Shown here piece after piece: positions 23,475 to 30,215 of a stretch of DNA of 39,623 nucleotides. Under the pieces are notes generated by a model. That model saw only the letters and a list, made by a program, of their open reading frames with translations. It had not been told where the DNA came from and searched no databases. Made by a program: the position numbers and the translations under genes. Each line of letters begins with the position of its first letter. The first letter of the stretch is position 1. This DNA comes from an uncultured Prevotella sp. (GTDB lineage: Bacteria; Bacteroidota; Bacteroidia; Bacteroidales; Bacteroidaceae): NCBI GenBank assembly GCA_944321645.1, contig CALUMB010000016.1, positions 1-39,623 of the forward strand, read 5' to 3'.

Positions 23475-25562
23475 TTAACTGTTGAAAAAGTCGCGGAACT
23501 TATCCCCAAAAGAGCGTCCTTTGAGGCGTGTGGCCACTGTGTTCTTCTGGATGACACGCAGTATCTTGAGCGAGTCGGTCTCGTCGAACGTGTACACCTC
23601 TCCAGGCAGGAACTTACCCACGCAGAATGGGTAGAGGCCAACCTTGAAGCCTGTCTGCCTGTTTATGCCATAATCCTCGCAGAGGTCTTTGATGGACTGC
23701 AGCACAGAAGTGTAGCCTTGGTCGTTGAGCAGTTTGCTTATGGTGTCTTGGTCTACAAAGTCGCCTAAAGTGTCGCTCTTCGTCATTACGATGTGGATGG
23801 CCACCACCTTGCGCATAATGGCGGGGAAATTGTTGAGCAGCGACGTGACGCAGCGCAGCATTTGGTCTTGCGTCAGGTAAATTTTGCTGCCGTCGCCCAT
23901 TTCTATGTCTTTGTCGTTGGTAGGGTCGATCACGAAGAATAGCACTTTGTTGTTGTCGTTGGAGAAAAGCCCGGCGGCTCCCGGCCCAAGGTCTTGGAGC
24001 GACGTCGCGTTTTCCATGGCCGCAAACTTGGCCGTCTTTTCGCCAGACATCTCTATCAGCGATATTTTTCGCAGGCTGCCTTCTTCGTCTTTGATTTTCG
24101 CGTCAATCACCTGCACAACTCCTTTGTCGGTTGGGGCCGGTAGCTTGCTCTTTCGTGCATAGTTTTGAAGTTCCTGGGCGTAGCCGCCCGCACCCCCAGG
24201 GCCGCGTGGGTCGAACGTGAAGCCAAGGCGCCCGTCGAGGCTCATGAGGCCAGAGAGCAGGCAGGTTTTGCCCGACCCAGGAACGCCGAAGAAAAATATG
24301 TCGGTGTTGCCCGCCTCGCTTTGTGGCGTTTGGTTTTCCGAGAGCTTCAAGTCTCGTTGCTCATGCTTTAGTGTTGGGTATTCCTTGATGTGGCTGTAGG
24401 CGCGGTCGGTAAGCACGTGGCTCTCGTCCACAAGCTCTCTCATGGTGAGCGCGTTTGTGCTTATGTAGCGGTACATCTCTTCGCGATTGTACTTGAACGG
24501 GAAGCGCTTCATGTCGGTGAGGAGGTCGCTCTTTAGGCTTTCAATCTTGGCGTCGGCGGCTTCGCGGTAGCGGCTGAAAGGGTATAGCTCAATGAAGCCC
24601 GCGAAGTCGAGCAGCGAGTCGGAGTCTTTAATCTCCAGCCAAGCCTTGCGTGCCTCTATGTCGATATCGAGCTTCTGCCTCTCCTCGGAGGCCATGCCCA
24701 CGTATTTTTGTGCGGTGTCTGTGGGCGTGCGGGCATACTTCACGCCGAAGTTTACAAGTGCGGTGCGGTAATCGGCTTCTTTCTTCTCGCCGTTGCCAGA
24801 CTCCCAGTCTTCGTAGGTTGGCTTGAGTGCCTGCACCTTCTCCCAGTCGTCGATGAGCGCCCCGTTTGCTATCTTGTCAAGCAAGACCCGTGCCTCGTTG
24901 AAGTAAGCGTTCGAGTATTTGCCCTCCTCGCAGTTTTTTAAGAAGCCTCTTACCATGGCCTCGTTTTTCTGCGACTGGCATAATTTCCAATGGGTGATTT
25001 CGGCCGCGCCCTTTGCTTCGGCGAGGTGGGCGGTGGAATAGATGCCCTGCTCACATTTAGAGATGAACGACATTATCTTGCTGAGGTCGCCGGAGCTTTT
25101 GGCGTATTCCCACTCCTTGTCCTCCAGGTCTTTGGCAAGTTCGCCAAGTAACGTCTTTGCTTCGCTGTAATGGGCGCGGGGGTAGGCACCTTGCTCGATT
25201 TTCTTGATGTAGTCGGCCAGCCCATCGATGGACTTCTGGCTGCGCTCCCATGCAAGTTTGTTGAGGAGTTCCTTTGCCTCGTCCAAGTGGGCAGTTGAAA
25301 ACTTTCCGTTGTTTATCATTTCGATATACTTGGCGAGGTTTTCCTCCGAGCCTTGGCTTGCGGCCCATATTTTCTCCTCGGCCTCTGCCATATATTTTGC
25401 TTCCAACAAATCAATTTTCTTGTACCCGGCTTGGCGTAACCCCTCTATGGTTATGCCCGAATCAGGGTCGAGGCAGAAGGCCAGCAATTGGTCGAGTGCA
25501 ATAGATGAGGAGTTGCACAATTTGTAAATGTTCTTGATTTGCTTTTCTGTTAATGTTGGCAT
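23475..25562 (-). CDS. P-loop GTPase-like protein with N-terminal helical repeats
   Basis: This protein is 695 aa from the ATG at 25562 (MPTLTEKQIKNIYKL). A longer frame from 25598 would begin inside repeat element B and is unlikely. Residues about 60-235 hold four 40-residue helical repeats with a G-x-Y/F-x-x-A-H-x-x-E-A-K signature (GKFSTAHLDEAK, GAYPRAHYSEAK, GIYSTAHLAEAK, GKYSNAYFNEAR). A related YPFSRYREAADA unit follows near 330. The NTPase domain has Walker A GVPGSGKTCL (426-435), a switch II-like IEMSGEK (503-509) and TKSD (594-597) as the guanine-specificity motif. This supports a TRAFAC GTPase; a link to the double-GTPase (DO-GTPase) families of predicted conflict systems is possible but unproven. 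Confidence 0.75.
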   Translation of the reverse strand: MPTLTEKQIKNIYKLCNSSSIALDQLLAFCLDPDSGITIEGLRQAGYKKIDLLEAKYMAEAEEKIWAASQGSEENLAKYIEMINNGKFSTAHLDEAKELLNKLAWERSQKSIDGLADYIKKIEQGAYPRAHYSEAKTLLGELAKDLEDKEWEYAKSSGDLSKIMSFISKCEQGIYSTAHLAEAKGAAEITHWKLCQSQKNEAMVRGFLKNCEEGKYSNAYFNEARVLLDKIANGALIDDWEKVQALKPTYEDWESGNGEKKEADYRTALVNFGVKYARTPTDTAQKYVGMASEERQKLDIDIEARKAWLEIKDSDSLLDFAGFIELYPFSRYREAADAKIESLKSDLLTDMKRFPFKYNREEMYRYISTNALTMRELVDESHVLTDRAYSHIKEYPTLKHEQRDLKLSENQTPQSEAGNTDIFFFGVPGSGKTCLLSGLMSLDGRLGFTFDPRGPGGAGGYAQELQNYARKSKLPAPTDKGVVQVIDAKIKDEEGSLRKISLIEMSGEKTAKFAAMENATSLQDLGPGAAGLFSNDNNKVLFFVIDPTNDKDIEMGDGSKIYLTQDQMLRCVTSLLNNFPAIMRKVVAIHIVMTKSDTLGDFVDQDTISKLLNDQGYTSVLQSIKDLCEDYGINRQTGFKVGLYPFCVGKFLPGEVYTFDETDSLKILRVIQKNTVATRLKGRSFGDKFRDFFNS

Positions 25563-25584
25563 GGTGTATGTCTTTTTTGTTTTT

Positions 25585-25715
25585 TTGAATATCCGCAAAT
25601 GTCCAATTCAAAGGAGTTATGGGAAGTCATCGCTCCACAGCGTTCCGCTAAGAAGTCTGGGCGTATGCTTCTTCGCTTCCTTATTTCATTCGTTTAGGCT
25701 AAATGCGGACATTCA
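25585..25715 (-). repeat. MITE-like intergenic element, copy B (inverted)
   Basis: This 131-bp element is the reverse orientation of copy A. On the plus strand it starts TTGAATATCCGCAAATG and ends AAATGCGGACATTCA. These ends are imperfect inverted repeats of each other. It lies in the leader of the repeat-GTPase gene, 22 bases before its ATG. The 31-bp core at 25625-25655 matches copy A with one difference. Confidence 0.75.
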
Positions 25716-25772
25716 TGTTTTGTTTTCTTGTTAATGTGCCTTGGCAATTAAAAGTAACCATGATATTGTGGG

Positions 25773-26720
25773 TTAAATGCTGAAGCCACCGTCGACGGTT
25801 ATTGAAGACTCGTCGCCTTTCTTCAGCCCTATTACCGTTCGCCGTTCGCCCAACAAATACTTTACGAGGCCGAGACCGCCGAGCACGAGCACGGCGAGCA
25901 GTCCGGCCACGGAAAAGCCCTTGTTGCCCGTGAACGCCTCCTTGAGGTTGCTCTGCGAGGCATATTCTTCGGCGTTGAATGTCGGCACGTTGCGCTCGAT
26001 GTCGTTTTCGGCCTTGGTGTACATATCCTCCAAGTCGGCGGCAAGCCCGGCCTTGGCTTCGGCAAGCTCTGCGGCGTATTGCGGGAGGTAGAGGATGTTC
26101 CAGTTGAGGATGTTCGTCTCGACGTTGGCCACTACGGCCTTGCGCTGCGCGTCGAGTGCCTCGAACTCGCTGCCCTTCAATGTGCTGGCGAAACTTTCCA
26201 CGGCTTGGTTTACGCTGCCGCTGTTGACGTTGGCGGGGCTGATGTCGAGGAAGCCGGCTATGGTCTTACGGCCCTGCGAGTCTTTAAGCATGGCTTCGAG
26301 CGTTGTCTGGTAGCTGCTGCACCTCGACTCGCACTTGCGGGCGTAGTCGTCAAACATATCGTCGAGCTGGCCGATGTCGTCTTTGAGCAGCTGCGTTATC
26401 TTGTCTCGGCTGAAGTAGATGTCGAAGAATTTCGATGCGTAGAAGTAGCATGGCACGAGCGAGACGACGTAGAGCAGCAACATGGCATACTGCACCTTGT
26501 TCCATGCTTCTTGGTTGCGATCCTGCGCCTTGGCGTATGCCGCAAGGAATACGAACACCGTCATCAGCACCACGAGTAGCAATGCCACGATGACGCTCGG
26601 CACTTTGTCGCCGAGGGTCTTGAGGTTCATGCCGAAAAACACGGCCACGCCCATGATGAGCAGGGAGATGAAGGAGATGATGTCTCCCTTTGTGAGCTTG
26701 TCTGAATTTTTGCTTTCCAT
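25773..26720 (-). CDS. Four-TM membrane protein with large extracytoplasmic domain, unknown function
   Basis: This 315-aa protein has three closely spaced TM helices (about 14-32, 40-62, 77-97). A charged, helical domain of about 170 residues (98-270) precedes a fourth TM (about 275-295) and a short tail (KGDESSITVDGGFSI). With the N-terminus inside, the middle domain would face the periplasm and the tail the cytosol. The plan recalls a membrane sensor without kinase or methyl-accepting parts. It is encoded between the S8 protease and the repeat-GTPase, after a 9-bp tandem repeat, and could be the membrane hub between them. No family is recognised. Confidence 0.6.
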   Translation of the reverse strand: MESKNSDKLTKGDIISFISLLIMGVAVFFGMNLKTLGDKVPSVIVALLLVVLMTVFVFLAAYAKAQDRNQEAWNKVQYAMLLLYVVSLVPCYFYASKFFDIYFSRDKITQLLKDDIGQLDDMFDDYARKCESRCSSYQTTLEAMLKDSQGRKTIAGFLDISPANVNSGSVNQAVESFASTLKGSEFEALDAQRKAVVANVETNILNWNILYLPQYAAELAEAKAGLAADLEDMYTKAENDIERNVPTFNAEEYASQSNLKEAFTGNKGFSVAGLLAVLVLGGLGLVKYLLGERRTVIGLKKGDESSITVDGGFSI

Positions 26721-26741
26721 TGTTTGTTGGGTTTATTTTTT

Positions 26742-26795
26742 CTAATTGGTCTAATAAGTCTAATAGGACTAATATGGGTAATGGGCCTGATAGGT
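26742..26795. repeat. Six 9-bp tandem units (CTAATAGGA-type)
   Basis: Units CTAATTGGT, CTAATAAGT, CTAATAGGA, CTAATATGG, GTAATGGGC and CTGATAGGT follow each other without gaps between the S8 protease stop and the next start. Slippage-prone spacer DNA of this kind could alter the intergenic distance within the operon. Confidence 0.8.
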
Positions 26796-26796
26796 C

Positions 26797-29676
26797 TTAC
26801 CCTATCCGCACGAGGTTGAAGATTACTTCGCCGGATGCGTTGTGCGCCCTGATTGTGAGGTTGCCCTTGGAGTCGGGGCGGCACTCGTAGATATAGCGGT
26901 TGAAGCTATTGGACGTGCCTGGGCTGGTGGCATTGGCTGTTTGGGTGATTGTGATGCTCTCTCCGGCCACTCTTACTGTGAGCGGTGCCTTGTAGTCGAG
27001 TCCGTTGTTGCGTATGGTGATTTGGCCGGAAAGGTTGCGGAACTGCATATAAAGGTCGATGGGCGTGAGGTCGCTCGAAGACACGAGCGGAGTGGTGGAC
27101 TTCCATAGGCCGTTGAGTCCGTCGCCCCTGATGGCATCGTCGTATTTCAGTGTGTCTGTGGGTGCGGCAGCGTCCGGGCAGATGCGTTTGAGGCTGTCTA
27201 TCCGTGCTTGCAGCGCGGCTATCTGCCGGGCCACGTCGGGGCATCTCGTGCTGCCTTTGGCTCCGCTGCGGTCGGCCAGCGCGCGGCCGATGTTGACGAG
27301 TGGCCCGATGTCAGGGCCGACGTTTTGCCCTGTTTCCTGCAAGACCCTGATGGCCTGCGCGGCGGTGATGTCGGCATCGACGCTGCGCAGCAAGGCCACC
27401 GCGCCCGACACGATGGGGGCGGCCATGCTCGTTCCCTGCAATGACACATAGCTGCCGTGGGGTGCGGCACTGTAGATGGCCACGCCCGGTGCGGAGAGCG
27501 TGGAGTAGTCGCGCCCTAAGTTGGCGTAACGCCCATAGTTGCTGAAGGTTGCCTTGGCCAGCGACTGGTCTACGGCAGATACCCTGATGGTGGCATCAGA
27601 CCGTTTTTTCGGATCGATGCCCGATATTACGTTGTCGTTGCCGGCAGCAAACACGATGATGGCGTTGGCCTTGGCGGCCTTTGCGAACACCTTGTCCCAC
27701 ATAAGCTCTTCCTGCTTGTATGAGGAGCTTATGAAGTTGAGCTGTTGGCCTTCGGTCATGGCCTTGATGGCAGGCGGGGTGGTCATGCCGAGCGACACGT
27801 TGACAACGTCGGCCCCTTGTTCGATGGCATAGAGCACGCCCTCCACTATGGCCATGCCGCCGAGGAGTCCGTCGGGGTGGTCGCTTCCCACTTGCACGGG
27901 CATGAGCTTGCAGCCCGGTGCCACGCCCGTGAGACCTTCGCCATTGCCGCTGCGCCCTACGGCGGTGGCGGCCACGTGGGTGCCGTGGGCATCTTCGCCC
28001 TCGCGGGTGCGGATGGGGCGCAGGTAGCTGTTGCGCGTGAGCACGTTGTATGGCTTTACCGCCTTGCCCTCAAGTTCGGGATGGGTGAGGTCGAAGCCGT
28101 TGTCTACCACGGCCACCACCACATCGGACGAGCCTTGGGTGACCTGCCACGCATCGAAAGCCCCTATGGCCGAAAGAAACCAAGAGTGGGTCTGGTTTGA
28201 CAGCTCCGGGTCGTCGGGGGCGGCGGATGACGATGGGTAGACGTTTTCCTCGAACACGTCGAAGGTGAAATTATGGAGCTTGCCTTGGATTTCTTCCTTC
28301 ACTTTCTTGCGCTCTTCGGCAGGCACCTCGATTTGCAGCAGGCCGAGGTCTTCGTCGTAGTAGTAGACCTTATAGTCGGCTGCGGGGTATGCTTTCTTGA
28401 AGGCTGTTGCCCACTCGAGCATGGCCTCGTAGTCCGATGTCTCAAGGACTATGTTGAGGCGGTCGGCAGCCACCTGCGTAAGCCCGTCTGTGCCAATGTC
28501 TACTTTGCCTTGGTAGACAGGCAAGAGCGTCGGGTTTTCGGGCAACGGGCAGTAGAACGGGTTCCATCTGTTGATGGGGCCTTGGTAGTTGCGCCCGAGA
28601 TACATGATCAGAAGGAGGAGTGCCAGCAGGGCAAGAATCCACCACAGTTTGCGCAGCAGGAATTTTGCGCCCCTGCCAAAGCCGCCGAAGAAGGTATGCC
28701 AATTGTATTGCCCGGTTGCTGGCTGTGCGGTCTTGCTGGGTGTGTCGGATAGCTTAGCCTGCCTGTCTGTGGCCTTTGATTCGGCCTTGCTGTTTTCGGC
28801 ATGGGTGGTGGCATTGCTTTCGTGGGCATTGGTATCTGTCGGTTTGTTGGCAGCTGCGTCGATTACAGGCTGCTCCGCCATATGCACTTCTGTTATTGGT
28901 GCAGATGGTGCGGTGGCCGCCTGTGGTGCCTCGTCGCTGGTGACGATGGTTGCGTCGGGCTGCACATCGTTGTCGGAGGCATCGATATCCGGCTCGGCAG
29001 CTTCGGAGTCAGACGCATTTTCTTCGGAAGCGGATGGCTGTGAAGTTACGCTTTGGCCTGATTCTTGTCCGGCTTGGGGTGCGTCGCCGCTAACAGCTTC
29101 TTCAGCAGGCGGTGGCGTGGCCTCGGTCTCGGCTGGCTTTTCGTCCTGTGGCATGTGGGCAGGCTGTGTCGGCGCGGTTTCGGGTGTGTTGCCATAGCCT
29201 TTCCAACTGCCGGTGTACATTCCCTTTCGGTAGATGCTTCCGCCGCCCGGTCCTTCGTGGCGCGGCGTGATGCCCCAATTTACCACTACAACGCTGCCGT
29301 CGCCGCAATATACAGAGCCTTCGTCGACATAGAGCATTGTCTTGGAGAGCAAGTCGGCAAGGTCGGACTCGCCTTCGGCTTCGAGTGTGGCAATGTGTTG
29401 CCGGAGCGCGTCGATGCGCCGCTTCAGTTCGCGGCTATACCTATCCTTGTCGGCTCCATGCAAGTCTTTCAGCAGCGTGGGCTTGTCTAAAAAGGCATCG
29501 GTGGCCCAGGTGATTTCAGTCTTTGTGCGTAGGCGCGGCTTGGCCAGGAAGTCGTTGTAGGGGAACTTGCCGCTTGCGGCTAAGCTCCTTTGTATGCCCT
29601 CGTAGTAGTCCACCACGTACTGTGACTTAACTTTGGGCAGGATGAAATCTTTTATTAGCGATTGGTGTATATCCAT
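26797..29676 (-). CDS. Membrane-anchored subtilisin-like (S8) serine protease
   Basis: This 959-aa protein has an N-terminal domain (1-145, ending near VVVNWGITPRHEG), an Ala/Glu/Ser/Thr-rich acidic linker (about 165-320) and one TM (about 343-361, basic before it). A connector (370-480) precedes the S8 catalytic domain. The triad candidates are D525 (AVVDNGFDLTHPELEG), H564 (EDAHGTHVAATAVG) and S750 (LQGTSMAAPIVSGA), with oxyanion N680 (FAAGND). A C-terminal beta domain of about 90 residues follows. N-in topology puts the protease in the periplasm. The connector before D525 may act as an inhibitory prodomain. It follows SrfC in the same direction after a 539-base spacer. The substrate is unknown. 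Confidence 0.88.
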   Translation of the reverse strand: MDIHQSLIKDFILPKVKSQYVVDYYEGIQRSLAASGKFPYNDFLAKPRLRTKTEITWATDAFLDKPTLLKDLHGADKDRYSRELKRRIDALRQHIATLEAEGESDLADLLSKTMLYVDEGSVYCGDGSVVVVNWGITPRHEGPGGGSIYRKGMYTGSWKGYGNTPETAPTQPAHMPQDEKPAETEATPPPAEEAVSGDAPQAGQESGQSVTSQPSASEENASDSEAAEPDIDASDNDVQPDATIVTSDEAPQAATAPSAPITEVHMAEQPVIDAAANKPTDTNAHESNATTHAENSKAESKATDRQAKLSDTPSKTAQPATGQYNWHTFFGGFGRGAKFLLRKLWWILALLALLLLIMYLGRNYQGPINRWNPFYCPLPENPTLLPVYQGKVDIGTDGLTQVAADRLNIVLETSDYEAMLEWATAFKKAYPAADYKVYYYDEDLGLLQIEVPAEERKKVKEEIQGKLHNFTFDVFEENVYPSSSAAPDDPELSNQTHSWFLSAIGAFDAWQVTQGSSDVVVAVVDNGFDLTHPELEGKAVKPYNVLTRNSYLRPIRTREGEDAHGTHVAATAVGRSGNGEGLTGVAPGCKLMPVQVGSDHPDGLLGGMAIVEGVLYAIEQGADVVNVSLGMTTPPAIKAMTEGQQLNFISSSYKQEELMWDKVFAKAAKANAIIVFAAGNDNVISGIDPKKRSDATIRVSAVDQSLAKATFSNYGRYANLGRDYSTLSAPGVAIYSAAPHGSYVSLQGTSMAAPIVSGAVALLRSVDADITAAQAIRVLQETGQNVGPDIGPLVNIGRALADRSGAKGSTRCPDVARQIAALQARIDSLKRICPDAAAPTDTLKYDDAIRGDGLNGLWKSTTPLVSSSDLTPIDLYMQFRNLSGQITIRNNGLDYKAPLTVRVAGESITITQTANATSPGTSNSFNRYIYECRPDSKGNLTIRAHNASGEVIFNLVRIG

Positions 29677-30215
29677 AAAGGCGCAAAAGATTTTTTATAA
29701 TGGATGTCTGCATTTTGCCTATACAATGAAGTAAGAAAGCGGAGAGCATACGGTCCCCTGGCTTCTTGGCGGGACGCTGACTCCTTATTAACTCCTTTGA
29801 ATGTGGGCTTTGCGGAGGCTCAATTTTATACCACATATAGACTTGTGCGCGTTTTGAGCGTGTCGCCGTCAGGCAAATTGGAGTCTCGGCAGTCGTTTCA
29901 CTTGAACCTATTGGTGATGTAGTCGCAAAATTTGCACCATTTCCGTTCATTTCATGACGTCTTTTGACGTGAACAGATATGAAAAGAAGTTCACTAAGTT
30001 CTTGAGTCCATACCAACCGAATACAAGGGGAAAAATAAAAACTCCAACCTTTGCGACTCCGCCGCCGCCTTCAAAGAACCATATTATAAGGATATGTAAA
30101 CAAGGCGGCAAGCCCAAAGCAGGCTGTGGCAGCCACCAAGCGCTTTGTCTTGTCCCAAAATACGTTTTTGCTTCGTTGCATGATTAATCGGCGATTTTTT
30201 TTAACAGCTTGGTTT
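29677..30215. other. Spacer between SrfC and S8 protease genes
   Basis: These 539 bases hold repeat element C (29700-29824) and no credible intact gene. Frames of 129 codons (minus, across the element) and 77 codons (plus) show no family features. A short minus-strand stretch near 29835-29900 reads like a protein end (DSNLPDGDTLKTRTSLYVV then stop) but is closed by a stop upstream, so it may be a gene remnant. I see no clear promoter for the S8 gene, consistent with readthrough transcription. Confidence 0.55.
29700..29824 (+). repeat. MITE-like intergenic element, copy C
   Basis: This 125-bp element aligns with A end to end: left end TGGATGTCTGCATTTTGCC, then AATGAAGTAAG, GCATACGG, GGCTTCTTGGCGGGACGCTG, TAACTCCTTTGAAT, and right end CTTTGCGGAGGCTCAA. 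It is more diverged than A and B and lacks part of the 31-bp core. It lies in the leader of the S8 protease gene. Confidence 0.65.

Noticed and set aside
29627-30016. A 129-codon minus-strand frame upstream of the S8 protease
   Set aside because: It overlaps the S8 start and passes through repeat element C; no protein features are seen.
29954-30187. A 77-codon plus-strand frame in the same spacer
   Set aside because: No promoter, domain or neighbour support; it runs against all surrounding genes.
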